A stretch of DNA of 64,000 nucleotides, from contig JAJVDF010000297.1 in NCBI GenBank assembly GCA_022410635.1, forward strand, positions 119,917 to 183,916. Direction: 5' to 3'. Source of the DNA: Tretioscincus oriximinensis (lineage: Eukaryota; Chordata; Lepidosauria; Squamata; Gymnophthalmidae). Both the position numbers and the translations under genes were made by a program. Under the pieces are notes generated by a model, which was not told the DNA's origin, searched no databases, and was given only the letters and a program-made list of their open reading frames with translations. Every line of letters begins with the position of its first letter. The stretch's first letter is position 1. Shown in pieces: positions 22,678 through 34,031 of this stretch.

Positions 22678-23024
22678 GAGTTTGTCTCAAATCTGCTGAC
22701 ACTTCCTGCTTATACTTTGGGGATGATTTGGTTCAGCACTGACCCCTGAACTCTGCAGGTTCAGCTGTGACCTCAGTAACTGCATGCGCAAACATTGATT
22801 GTATGAAATTACTGGGTGTTGGGTTTCATATTCAGTGAAAAATTAGGCAGAATAAAAGTTGAATTAAATATCTCAGAAAGAGATTGAACTAGGAACATGA
22901 CCTCTGGAAAATAACAGGCTGAGAGGCAGTTCTGAAGGACACAGGCATCAGAGCTTTTGTAGATATTATCTTGAGCAACAGAACTCAAGGAACAATGATT
23001 TTAAAGGATGCCTGTTGACCTATC

Positions 23025-23418
23025 TGTAAGAACAGGCCTCAGAAAAATTGTTTTGGACTTCCCAATTAATCTTTCCTTCTCTGCTAAGGTATAAACACAG
23101 AGATAGCAGAGACCTGATGGTTAATAAGATAACATGGGAAAGAAACAGTTAAGGCACTAGAGAGTCATAAAAGTTCAGAGTAAATTTATGGCTGGGAGTT
23201 ATCTCTGGAATGTGGNATAGTTCACACATGCGCAAAAGGTGGTGCTGGTTTTAGTTTTTTACACTCTAGTCTTTGTCTTGCCTAAAGGCATGCCTCTTTT
23301 TTCCTGACGTCCACCTCTTCAAATTTTGAACACGCCTTTCTTTTCTGTAATCAATAAAAATTGTTGCCTGTAGTAACTCAGAGAGTTCATCTTAGCCAAG
23401 TGAACTACCTGTTCTCCA
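23025..23418 (+). mobile_element. Probable solo LTR of an endogenous retrovirus-like element
   Basis: The 394-bp segment starts TGTAAGAACAGG and ends CCTGTTCTCCA, inverted ends of LTR type (TG...CA). An AATAAA polyadenylation signal at about 23352 is followed by a short R/U5-like stretch. There is no internal coding region. The target duplication is not clean and one flanking base is N, so the call is moderate. Confidence 0.5.
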
Positions 23419-24507
23419 NGTCATTGAAATGGTTTCTGTGTGAGTTCTTTGACACTAAGGTCAGACATGCATGTTCCATTCTGATGCCTTGATAGCATCT
23501 CTTCAACTGGGGTGGAAGCAAAAAGCTAGCTTCCCATGCTGATGCTGGCTTGCTCAGAAATCAACCCTAGCAGGGATGTCTGACAGGGAAGGGAAAGAAT
23601 AATTGAAAACAGCAGCATGAGGAAGACCAGCAGAGGGAACTACAAGAAACCATGAAGAGAAGACAATAAAAAAATGGATACTTGACCATGAAGTCTAGAG
23701 AAGGATGAAAGGGAATGTCATGGTGGGGAAAGGAGAAATTCACAGAAATGCAAAGCTAGTGTAAGATCAGTGAAATCCCCTGCTGCAGATAATGAATAGG
23801 CATGCTGGGGAGGAAAAGGCTGGCTGGAGTAATTAGAGAAAGAACCCAAATTAAGAACAGCATCTCACTCTGCATTCAGATGTTGCATATTTATTTTGCT
23901 ATATTGGGATATTCTGGGAAAAAGCACTGTCTGGACTGCTTTATTCCTGGATATCCATGCATTAATCCAGAATATCCAGCTATAGTAGAGACAGGCAAGG
24001 CAAGCTTCCTATCCCCACTATTGTAGAAGCAATTCCTTTTTGTTACTGATCTTTTCTGTTTTTCCTAATAACGGACTTTCTCGATATGCCTCACATGCTA
24101 ATATACATAAATAATTTGGAGAAATGTGTCCCTGCGTGTTTGAACTCATTTGAAAATGACACAGCACATTCATATTAACCAAATTCAGTTTATAAAACAT
24201 ATGTAACTTCTGAAGAAGCATTTAACTCAGTCTTTAAAATGTTCATGCTAAGACTGCCTTACGCACATGCATGTGTACACACATACAAGCATCAGAAGAG
24301 AGGGGGACTGTTTTTAGCACCCTTCTGTAGTCAACTCACATTTAAATCAAGCAACAAGATGTGCAGCTTTACTCTGATTGCCTCTTGAATGGTTTCAATT
24401 TGTATTTACCATGTGACCCATACTTCCCCATGTATTTCTTTTACAGACAATCTTGATGGAAATATTGAAGAATTTCTTGTCCAGCTTTATAGGCAGTAAT
24501 ATTAGGT
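23419..24507. other. No recognised feature
   Basis: Mixed sequence. 23888-23985 contains GGATATTCTGGG and CCAGAATATCCAGC, which may be a remnant of a MITE like 16803-16950. Nothing else was recognised. Confidence 0.45.
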
Positions 24508-24602
24508 AGGTAGGGCCCTCTAGCGGTGCAGTGATTAAGAGCGCTAAATTAGAACCCAGGAGCCACTCAATTCGAATCCTTGTTCTGCCATGGATGATCA
24601 AC
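24508..24602 (+). mobile_element. tRNA-derived SINE head (CORE-SINE-like)
   Basis: GTGCAGTGATTAAGAGCGC (A box) and ATTCGAATCC (B box) mark a tRNA-derived SINE head. It ends near CTGCCATGGATGATC and has no tail. The start contains CCCTCTAGCGGTGCA (24516-24530), which resembles a CTCF core. Confidence 0.65.
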
Positions 24603-24707
24603 AAGTCTTCCAACTAAGGGTGAAATAGCATCATTGCCTTGTGAGTCTCTTGGGACAAACAAAGCTATGGGAGTAAATCCTGACATAAAATCTAGAGTGG
24701 AGGCTAA

Positions 24708-24709
24708 GA

Positions 24710-24740
<31 letters not shown>

Positions 24741-25012
24741 GGGTTCTTATACCCCACTTTTCTCACCTTTCAAAGGGACTCAAAGAGGCTTACAAGGGTA
24801 TTTTGCCCGAAGGCTCACATTCTATCTTCCCCACCAGGCTGTGGTGGTTCCTATGTATCTACTTGCAGTCACTTGCAATTTCTTGCAGTTCCTGCTTTCG
24901 AATAGCTGGGTTGGCTAGAGCTACAGGCTAGTGGAAGGTGCTCACCCCTCCCCACATCCGACACAGGGCTTCGAAACCCGATCTCCCAGCTGAGAGAGAT
25001 TCCTTAGCGACT
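24708..25012 (-). mobile_element. SINE S1, reversed
   Basis: Full-length copy on the minus strand. The (GAA)n tract at 24708-24739 is its CTT tail, ATACCCCACTTTTCTCACC is the reversed 3' end, and GGGCTTCGAAACCCG near 24966 is the reversed B box. It resembles the 13758 copy closely. Confidence 0.9.
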
Positions 25013-25760
25013 GAAAGGTAAATGGACCACAACTTGTCTTTCCTACAGTCATCCAAATGCCAAATGTTATGTTAAGACATCTTTGCTTCTATCTGTGAGA
25101 GAGGATGGAGCAGGAGGGAAACTTGATGCTTAGATAACTCAGAATTTCTATTACTTCGTGGTCAGGCTTTTTCCACTTTATTTTGAGTTAGATTTGAAGA
25201 TATCTTAAATTTGGTATAAACGTCTGCTCATATGGGGTACATTTCTCCCTTAATTTTACAGATTTGCAACTTTTTATCACAAAGCTGAGTTTCAATTCAA
25301 ATTCATTTGAACAGTAAACATCCGTGTACATTGCATAAACCTACAGAAATGTATACTCTTGACTAAATAATGGTAACTCCTTCAATCTCCGATGGCTGTC
25401 CTCTTTCACTGAGCCTGCAGCTTTGGGAGGGACGCACGTGGAGCAGTGAGGGAGGAAGGATAGACCTGCCTAGCCAGCCAGATAAGCTGTATCAAACTTG
25501 GCGATCAATGGAGTGACAGATGTCACAGACAGATCACCATCACATCCTACAGCAATGTGTAAATAGAGAAATTTGATCAAACTGAACCAGCCTCTATCTT
25601 CTGAACCCAAACTATTNGATCAAATAATATGTGTTTGCTGTGTTTTTGCCCTTGAAAAGAACAAAAAAGGCATTTTTAGTTTTTAACACATGCAATTAAG
25701 TGACTTGATTTAATGGACTAAATTAAATCTCAGAACAGATTATGACTGACTTCATTAAAC
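25013..25760. other. No recognised feature
   Basis: Complex to AT-rich sequence. No repeat or exon was recognised. Confidence 0.5.
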
Positions 25761-25763
25761 TAA

Positions 25764-26176
25764 GGCTAGGTACACACGACAACTTAAATACTGCTACAAT
25801 GGTATAATCCGGAATATAGCAATTGCATGTCCATGTATAGCAAACATGTATATTCCGTGACCAATGCCCGATGTAACATCACTCATTAATCTCATCACAG
25901 TGCAGTCTGAGAAACCTTTTTTCACTTGCAACAGCCAATAGAAACAACTGCCGCATTCTCGGTTGTTTTAACATCTTGTGGCTAATTTGGGCACACGCGT
26001 ACAGTCTCAAGAGTACGGGGGTTCTCCAGAACAATGCCTGAATATCTGAGCAACAGTTTATTCCNGGGAAAAGGGCNTTTATTGTGGATCGACTACTGAA
26101 AAACACTTGCGCTTGTTCCTTAGACTTCCTTATTGCACTATGAATGAAGTAGAAAAACATTGTGTGCACGCAGCTG
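25764..26176. mobile_element. Harbinger-like element, family H1, diverged
   Basis: The left end GGCTAGGTACACACGACAAC and the reversed right end CAGCTGCGTGCACACAATG correspond to the H1 ends. The subterminal AATCCGGAATATAGCAATTG and ATTGTGGATCGACTACTGAA blocks also match the 11384-12431 element. At 413 bp it lacks most of the H1 interior. The 3-bp duplication is no longer clear. Confidence 0.75.
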
Positions 26177-26706
26177 AAGACTTAATCCAACAAGTACACC
26201 AAAGAACAGTTGGATGCGAAATTGGGCAAAGTTGCTATATTTATATACCGCAAAACTGATGGGTGTGGGGGAGAATTGAACACTGTGATTGATATTATCT
26301 TTAGACCTTGAATTTATTTTGTATCACGGTAAACAGAACACATGGACATTTTGCACACATTCTGTGCCAAACAATCTTCATTACTTTCTGTCTGTTATAT
26401 TCATAGAAGTTCCTCTTCACTTCTCCTTCCTTCCCCTCCTCCAAATTTTAATGAATTTGCTCTGTCATTCTGACTGAGCTGATGCTCTCTTCCTTTCTTC
26501 CCATGAGGGCCAGGAACCCCACAGGATTGGAAAGATTTCTAAGCTTTAATTCTACTTCACATGACCCAGAACTCAGCACATTCCATTAGCATCCTACATC
26601 TGCATTCCACATCTCTGGAGAGATAATTCGAGATCATTTTTTATATTCTTTTTTAACTTGTTACTTCAGAAAAGAAACTAATGCCATTATATTAAATTTG
26701 ATATAA
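26177..26706. other. No recognised feature
   Basis: No repeat, exon or motif could be supported here. Confidence 0.5.
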
Positions 26707-26870
26707 TAGTGTTGGACTCTTATTTGGCAGTCTCCTAGTACAATTTCATATTCCTTCATGAAGACAGGTGGGTGACCTTAGGCCAATCACAGTTCTTTAG
26801 AACTCTCTCTGCCCTGNCTACTTCACAGGGTGTCTATTATGAAGAAAGCTACAAAAGCTAGAAGTATTTA
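26707..26870 (+). mobile_element. CORE-SINE fragment
   Basis: GTGTTGGACTCTTATTTGGC, then GGTGACCTTAGGCCAATCAC, TTAGAACTCTCTCTGCC and CACAGGGTGTCTATTATG follow the same order as the SINE at 21364-21614. The B box is decayed and the 3' tail is missing. Confidence 0.75.
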
Positions 26871-26891
26871 TTGTAAAAGGGGCATTATAAA

Positions 26892-26909
26892 GGTTAGGGT
26901 TAGGGTTAG
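26892..26909 (+). repeat. Three-unit telomere-like repeat
   Basis: GGTTAGGGTTAGGGTTAG is three units of the vertebrate telomeric hexamer. It is too short to be called a real interstitial telomere with confidence. Confidence 0.6.
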
Positions 26910-27101
26910 TTCATATAGATTTAAAGACTTTTATAATTCTGATGGTACAGTAATATCAATAAAGAAAGTATTTGAGGTCATACATTATAAATTATGTAAC
27001 CATATATCCTATGAGGAACTTCAATACTTTATTATATAATGATTGGGAAAAGATTATTGAAAAATTTAATAAGAAAGATAAAGGGATGGGAGAAAAGGGG
27101 G

Positions 27102-27136
<35 letters not shown>
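27102..27136. repeat. (CAA)n microsatellite
   Basis: About eleven CAA units after a purine-rich stretch, probably the tail of a decayed retroposon. Confidence 0.85.
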
Positions 27137-28074
27137 ACACTATAAATAGAGTATAAATATAGAGGTTGAAGAAATATTGAGGTCATCAACTCCATTGTAA
27201 CTATCCTTTCATATTTAAAGAATCTATACTTAAAAATGTATTAAACTTGTTTTTGGAAAAAATACATTATATGGGAAGCATTTCACAAAATTGTCTTCTC
27301 ATACTCATGGACACCCTAACTCCACCACAATTATTTTTCTTAGTCAGACACCTTCTTAAAATAATTTAACTTTTCAATTAATTTTTTGTAACAAAATTGA
27401 TTTTAAGATTTAATAAGCTAATATGTAGTTTCCATTATACCCACCATTTTATCTCGTAATATATTCAGCATAACAAAATTAATATTTGAATTTAATATTA
27501 CAATTTATTTAATCTTCATTTTGTGTAGGACAACTCTATAAATACCAATTTCTTATTTAACTTGGTTTGGGAAAAAAGGTTATTAATATGATTTCACATA
27601 TTACAACTTACATTTTTTGTCACATTTTAGAAATAAAGTAACTATCAACCACATCCATGCCTCTTGGATTAGTGAGCGGATGGCGTGAGTGGACAATTTC
27701 ATCCTTGTCTCCTTAAATTAATTATCAGAGTAATAGGTACCCAGGAAGAGCAGCTGCTTTTGCTTTTTTGCTTTTAAGGAGAACAGAAGGGAAAATCTTC
27801 ACCTGCTCTNAGCTCCCTGCAGATGGCTCTTGGGGGAATCTTGCTTGTTTCTCCAATTCAGAGGCAGCATCAAAGGTAACTATTTTAGCTGTCATTGATA
27901 CATCTGACCTCCATGAATTAAAAACCGGCTTGCCTGGTTTTTTATTGCAGACATATCCCAGAATAATGACTGACATCCATAAGCAAGATGTACTACAGTC
28001 TGCATCAGTTCCTATTTTCATGATGTAGCCTGAAATAAACCAAATTGCAGAAAGCATCTAAGGAAAAGTGCTAG
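27137..28074. other. AT-rich, then possible conserved noncoding segment
   Basis: 27137-27700 is strongly AT-rich. 27760-28030 is more complex and open on both strands (86 codons plus, 110 codons minus), but neither frame shows a known domain or usable splice context. It may be regulatory or simply unique DNA. Confidence 0.3.
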
Positions 28075-28145
28075 AGTCAGGCCACAACCCAAGTAGTCCA
28101 GACTGTCTCACACAATGACCCTCCAACTCAAACAGTACATTCAGG
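28075..28145 (-). mobile_element. Possible decayed CR1 3' end
   Basis: AGAGTCAGGCCACAACCCAA and GTAGTCCAGACTGTCTCACA resemble the reversed CR1 3' region (GGATCAGGCC...TAGTCCAGCATTCTGTCTCACA). The octamer end is not visible. Confidence 0.35.
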
Positions 28146-28764
28146 CTGTGAGAACACGACAAAAAATTACCTGATTCTTGACACGATGTTTTGTCACCTT
28201 TGCTGCCCAGCCACACATTTTAATGGAGGTTTCCCTAGGAGGTCTCTCCCAGTTATGACCACCCCTGGCCAGTCAAGATGCGTCGCCCTCTCGCCTCCCC
28301 CAGCAACTTCATACGCCAGCGAGATTCCCGGTAAGCACTTTTCTCATCATCTGCTTGGAAAAAATAAATGACAAGCAACTTCCACAACGTTGCTAAAAGT
28401 ACTACATAAAAGTATTCATGTAGCTACCAAGAGTGAATTTTTTGATAGTATTAGATTCAAGATGAAGATGAGTGGGATTTTCCAGTTCTCCCTTTCCCCA
28501 ATATGGCAACCATTCCCTCTTATTAACATGTCTGGCAGTTTGCACATGGAAACAGCGACAAAAATGTTCACATTACTAAAATGGATTTGGCTGGAAATAC
28601 TGGGATNTTTCTCTTTTTGCATTCAAAGGCTAGATGCAATATTTCAAACCTGTGCTCAAACCTGAACTGGGCAAATGTAGACAGTCCTATCCCAGTCTAG
28701 CAGAAGCCACTCCAGGACATCCTGCTGTAGTTCAAGGAAGTTAATCTAGTTTCCACCTAATTAT
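28146..28764. other. No firm feature; possible single Harbinger-like end
   Basis: GGCTGTGAGAACACGAC at 28145-28161 resembles an H1 terminus, but no matching right end was found. The remainder is unassigned. Confidence 0.35.
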
Positions 28765-28960
28765 CTGGGGATGCTTCTGTACCCTGCACTGACATTTGAA
28801 AATCAGGTGCAGGTGGTGGCCAGGGGTGTCTACTTCCAGTTACATCTGGTTCACCAGATATGGCATCTTCTGAACAGGGATGATTTTGCCACAGTAATCC
28901 ACACTCCGGTAACTTTCAGACTGGATTATTGTAATGCACTCTCTATGGCTGCAAATGCAC
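28765..28960 (+). mobile_element. L2-type LINE reverse transcriptase remnant
   Basis: The plus-strand frame reads LTFENQVQVVARGVYFQLHL, then RDDFATVIHTPVTFRLDYCN. This matches the pattern typical of L2-clade ORF2 (SLSFxxQVxxVV, then LRxIRPxLSRDDLATVIHA, then SRLDYCNALY). It lies downstream of the catalytic site. Both ends are lost. Confidence 0.75.
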
Positions 28961-29062
28961 TTGGGGTTTTAAAACAGAGTGGAAACCATTCCGTTTTGCT
29001 CACGAACTGATAAAGCCATAGCACACGGACATCCAATGCGCGTTGAAGTTCCCAATAGGTGG

Positions 29063-29352
29063 AAGAGGAAGGTGAGGCAGTGGCAGCTATGGGCTGTTGA
29101 GGAGGCTGCGGTTCTGACATAGCCACCTTGCCCGCCTCCTTTGCCCCTTTCTGCCCACCGCAGCGGCAGAGTAAGGTGATTCTTCCGGCACCACCGCCTC
29201 CTCAGCTGCCCGTCCAGAATTGTGTGAGTCTCTATCCCCGGTACTACAGCCCAGCAATGAGGTGGTAATGGTGCAGGCGAGGTGGTTCTGCCTGCACCGT
29301 NGCCTCCTCAACCACCCGCCCAGCTGCTGCCACTGCCTCACCTTACCTTGCC
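29063..29352. repeat. GC-rich foldback repeat
   Basis: The left arm (about 29065-29112, AGGTGAGGCAGTGGCAGC then GTTGAGGAGGC) pairs with the right arm (about 29303-29350) read in reverse. The centre contains ACCGCCTCCTCAGCTGCCCG and related copies. It looks like a non-autonomous DNA element, but terminal repeats with a duplication were not identified. Confidence 0.6.
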
Positions 29353-30487
29353 CATCTATTGTGAAATTTTCTTTCATTTCTAACATGCATGCTGAAGAAA
29401 GAATACAGCAGCTTTTAGCAGTTAATGCAAAGGTATATATTGTACATAATTATGTGTACAATATGCNTTGAGTCTTATTCTAGGTTATACGGTATCTGCA
29501 TGCTGGTATAGACTGTGACAGGTCCCTGATAGAGAAGGAATTAATACCATCTGCATTTGTGACCACTCAACCTGTTTAATAATAGAATCTCTACTATCAG
29601 GTGCCCTTTAACTTGAGCAACTTTATTATGTTTGCCTTTTTGCTGGGCCTCTGCTTGTGGGTGGGGATGTTCTTTCTCTCTGGCAAATGCCTGTGTGAGT
29701 GGCTGATTGCATTATACAGTCATGTAGCTAGTGGCAACCAAGAGCAAGACACTGTTGCTCTCAGACTCTGACATTTGCTCCTAGACACCAGGGACAGTCA
29801 TCTGTCTGCTGCGGTAGCGAGTTAAATGGCAACTTGCTGATATGAACAAGCAAGCAAGAAAAAATGTTTCCAAAATTCGTTGCAAGTTTTGAATTGTGTG
29901 GTTGTGAAGAAGAGCCTGTTCTTGCTTTCTAGAGAATATGCCCTAAGCAAGAGATTAACAATACTGTCATGGAGAGCGGAATGGCTTGGATTCTGTCCAA
30001 TACACTGGGATAATTAGAGGCTCAGATGAATAAGAAGTGAAGACAGATGAAGAATTATTCCACCAATCATAGCTGGTTCNTTACTCATAGTGTACTGGGC
30101 ACATACTAGCACCCTCATGGCAGGCTTACTAAATCTGGCCTCTTTGTGCACTGCAAAAGCAGAGTATCTTCCCACTTTCTTGTTACATTTTTAACATTAA
30201 TTCCCCCCCCAAGGAATTGTGCAGCAAGTATAATAATGATATCATAGGTACCATAGGTATCATAGAGAAGAAATCAGCCTCTTTCGTCCAGTTTAAGCTG
30301 AATACATTCAGAAATGGTTTGCCAGAGTTAGAACATCTTTTATGAATAATGGGGACTGAAGAGATGCTTCTGAACAGCCTCTCCCATTCGGAAAACATTA
30401 TTTCTGTTGTTTCCCAAGATGGTTGTAAACTAACAGAATGGAATAATACTGTTCTGGGAGTGGCTTAGCTAAAACATGTGGAGGCCT
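29353..30487. other. No recognised feature
   Basis: Mixed sequence with a short C run at 30204-30211. Nothing was recognised. Confidence 0.5.
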
Positions 30488-30600
30488 GGATGGCCTCTTC
30501 TGCACTGGGCCTTATTATGGAATATATTTTGGAATAGGGACCTGCCATCTGCATCCATTGGAAATCGTAGCAGACCCTATTCAGTCANGTCTTGTCATAA
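30488..30600 (+). mobile_element. Possible MITE, TTCTGCACTGGG family, one end
   Basis: GGCCTCTTCTGCACTGGGCC followed by TTATTATGGAATATATTTTG resembles the ends at 43210, 43382 and 48722. Only the left side can be recognised. Confidence 0.4.
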
Positions 30601-31654
30601 TCTGCTCTAGCATTAGAACATGTTACTTTCCTGAATCTATNTTTGTCTTTGCTGTTCTCCATCTTTAAGAAAATACTATCCATTAAAAACTCCCAGGTTA
30701 AGAGCATGGAAAAAAGGCACTTCTCAATCTTAGGTCTTCTCCACATGTGTCCAGAGGCTTTCTGTGTGCTAGGGTAGATTGTGAACGTCCATTCTCTCCT
30801 AGCATTTTCATCCACGCAAGGTANAATATGTAGATCATAAACGGTGCCCAAATATCAAGTAAAAGCAGTATCAAGGTCCACAAGTGTGCAAGAGGCAGTA
30901 TATTATACCAAGAAGACATGCAGCCAGCACACCTCCATGGTCTTTTATATCAAGGCNTGTGTGCGCATTTTAGTGATGCAATGGGGAACACCTGTGAAAT
31001 GAGTTATCGGGAACTCTGAAGACCTTTGTAGATCCTCCACATTATCTTCATAGTTGGTGTGGTGTATTCATACTACTGTTGAGACTTGTGTAGGACTCGC
31101 TGCGGATGTCTTTGTCTCATGCCAAAAGCAATTTGTTCCAGTTGCCAATCCTGGGACAGCTGGGACAGACCACCCTTAAACAGGAACTGTACTATCTGCA
31201 TGGTAACAGCTGTTACTGTCAGGCATTGTTGCCTTTACAACTGTCAGAGCTTTCAGGACTGGGCTGGGTTGGGAGCAAAGGCTGTATTTCCCACAAAGGT
31301 AACTAGGTCATGGGTTGTAAATCTCCCTAAAGGTTAAATGTTTCCAAGGTTTGATAAGATTTAGGAAGAAGTGATGGGAATGAGGAAGGACNGGACTGAT
31401 TGATAGGATCTTTCCCAGAGCAAAGAAGGAAGCATAAAACCTTTGTAATTTTGTGAGCACTTTTGCAGTTCATCTCTTTGACCGTGAATATTTATCTTCA
31501 TCAAAGCTTTCGAATTAGTATCATGAGGTGGTTGAACCATTGATTCGTTAGGGCAGAGGACCAGTTGTTAAATTATTTGAATTCCACCAATGGACTATGC
31601 TGTGATAGTCCCAGTTTATCTAATCACAGTTTTTTGCTTTCAAATAACTGGGTT
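30601..31654. other. No recognised feature
   Basis: No repeat or exon was recognised. Short frames at 31086-31337 have no identifiable domain. Confidence 0.5.
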
Positions 31655-31965
31655 AGAACATAAGAATATAAGAGGAGCCCTGCTGAATGGGGCCAGAGCC
31701 CATCTAGTTCAGCCTTCTGTCTCAATACAGTGGCCCACCAATTGTAGATGCGCAGTCTGGTACAGAAGAAGGCAAAATATGCACCTGTTCTTGATGCCCT
31801 GCAAATGGCTTTTCAGGAATACTGCCTTTTGCTCCATCTTGGAGACAGTATCAAGACATCCATCCTAGTAGCTGTTTATACCTTTGGCTTCCATGAACTT
31901 GTCTAATCCTGCCTGAAAGCTATCCAGGATGCTAGCTACTGCCACCAATTCTGTCTTAAAGCTAC
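31655..31965 (-). mobile_element. CR1 LINE 3' end fragment, older copy
   Basis: Minus-strand CR1 tail with AGAACATAAGAATATAAGAG, CCATCTAGTTCAGCCTTCTG and ATCCTAGTAGCTGTTTATAC. It is more diverged than 297-1410 and is truncated upstream of the FFTQRV block. Confidence 0.85.
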
Positions 31966-32269
31966 GGCTGAGACCAGTAGAGAGTGCTCACTCCACTCTA
32001 AAACTGACACAGAGCTCTGCTGGTACCACTGTGCCTCATACAAGCAGAAGTAATTCTGGATAACAGAGGGATGCAAAAGAAGCAAACTAGTGTGTTCCAT
32101 TTATAGGAAAACTCCTTTTGATGGAATTGAGGGTGGCAGTGGAGATTCTGTGGCCACGGTTTTTCAGACCTGGCCTCTGAAGCTTGCCAAGGCCATCTTT
32201 GGAGTTTATATAAGCTTTGGGTCCAATGTGCAGAAGCAAGGCTGTTAGCATTTAGTCTTAGTGCAGTAC
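31966..32269. other. No recognised feature
   Basis: Short unassigned stretch between a CR1 tail and a SINE remnant. Confidence 0.5.
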
Positions 32270-32404
32270 AACTATAATGAGACTTTGAAAGATAGAATGC
32301 AAGCCTTCGGATGCAAAATAAGTTTGTAAAACTGTGTTGAGAAAAGCGGGGTATAAAAACATTCTCCTTCTCCTTCTTCTGCTCCTCCTCCTCCTCCTCC
32401 TCCA
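32270..32404 (+). mobile_element. SINE S1 3' fragment with CTC/CTT tail
   Basis: GAAAGATAGAATGCAAGCCTTCGG, GTTGAGAAAAGCGGGGTATA and a CTT-to-CTC microsatellite match the S1 3' half. The head and part of the tail are missing. Confidence 0.75.
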
Positions 32405-32813
32405 TGTGTAGTGATCGACATCAGATGCCTCTGATCCGGATCATTTTCTATTTGGTGCAGACAAAATATACTTGCAGGTTCCCCTTTATTCGGCACTATC
32501 ACACAGAAGAGATGTGTCTGGATTTCTTTTTAATGCAGATCTATAAGTCTGCACAGTGCAGAAGGGACCTAGACTAAAACATCTAAGCTAGGGCTTTGTA
32601 ACACATGGCCTGTATCCTGCTTGACAAAGTTTTTTATGTAGGAAATGAACACACACATATATAGGATTTATTTAAAAAATGCTACGCTGTGGAAATATTT
32701 GTGACTGGTAAATTACTAACCATGAAGATACTTCAAAAGCCTCTGAGCTAGCAGAACAATTTATTCTGAACAAATAAAAATGGACATTATATGGATGTGT
32801 TAATACAGAATAA

Positions 32814-33465
32814 TAAGAACATAAGAAGAACCATACTGGATCGGGCCAGAGCCCATATAGTCCAGCATTCTGTTTCACACAGAGGCCCACCAGATGCACC
32901 TGGGCAGTCTGAACATAGGGAAGCAAAATATGCACCTGTTCATGACTCCCTGCAAATGGTAATTCAGGANTCCTGCCTGTTGCTCCATCCCGAAGGCTGC
33001 ATCCATGCATCCATCCTAGTACCTATTTATACCCTTGGTGTCCATAAACCTGTCTAGTCCTGTCTTGAAACTATCCAAGCTGTTAGCTACCACCAACTCT
33101 TCAGGAAGTAAATTCCACAGGCTGATGACCCTCTGGGTGAAAAAATACTTTCCTTTGTCTGTTCTCACTTTTCTGCCCATCAGTTTCAAGGAGTGCCCTC
33201 TGGTCCTANTGTTGTGATAGAGAAAACATTTTTCTCTATTCACTCTTTCCATCCTGTGCATGATTTTGTAAACTTCAATCAGATCACCCTCAAACGCCAT
33301 CTTTTGAGGCTGAAGAAGCCCAGATGTTGCAGCCTGAGTTCATAAGGGAGGTGCTTCAGACCCTTGATCATTCATGTTGCCCTTTTCTGCAGTTTCTCTA
33401 ATTCCACAATCTCTCTCTTGAGATGTGGAGACCAGAATTGAACACAGTATTCCAAATGCCTGTGT
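32814..33465 (-). mobile_element. CR1 LINE 3' portion
   Basis: Minus-strand CR1 copy ending at the ATGTTCTTA octamer near 32814. Broken ORF2 remnants read TRGHSLKLMGRKVRT, FFTQRVISLWNLLPEELV and LDRFMDTKGIN. It is closely related to 297-1410, which extends further upstream. Two Ns and frameshifts are present. Confidence 0.88.
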
Positions 33466-34031
33466 ACCTTCTGTTAAACAGGGTTTTCTTTTTTGCAGTA
33501 CTTTTTGTTTCATGTTTTGTTTTTCACAAAGACAGCTGTTAGTATTACCCAATCTCTGAAGTGAAGTATTTTATATATTGAGTCCATTTGTATGTCTTGA
33601 AGGAAATTGCAATGGCAAACTGTGTACATAACTGAAGTTTACTTGTATTTGGTTAAGCTATTGACAGTGATCACTACTGACAGAATGAAACAACAGCAAA
33701 TGCACTGAAGCACAAAACGAAGTTAAAAGGAAAAGGTCTGTAAATAGATACTTTGGAGGTGGAGGAGGAAGGGGTGTCATGAATTCACACAAGAGGGCCT
33801 GCTGAAAAGGGGTTTTATGGGATCTTCTGTGCTTTTTCAACATAACTTTGGAAACTGTTGTTTTGAGAAGAAGGCAGTTCCGTGTGCTCTTAGGATCCAG
33901 AAACCACAACCTTTGGCAAACAGTACTAATGGTATTTTTAAATGGTTGCTTGGAATGCATTGCTGACTGTTTATAACTGTCTTGGAACCTGAGATGATAA
34001 AAAATTAATGGGAAGGTTAAAGAAAGTGCTA
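33466..34031. other. No recognised feature
   Basis: Unassigned sequence between a CR1 copy and a solo LTR. Confidence 0.5.
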
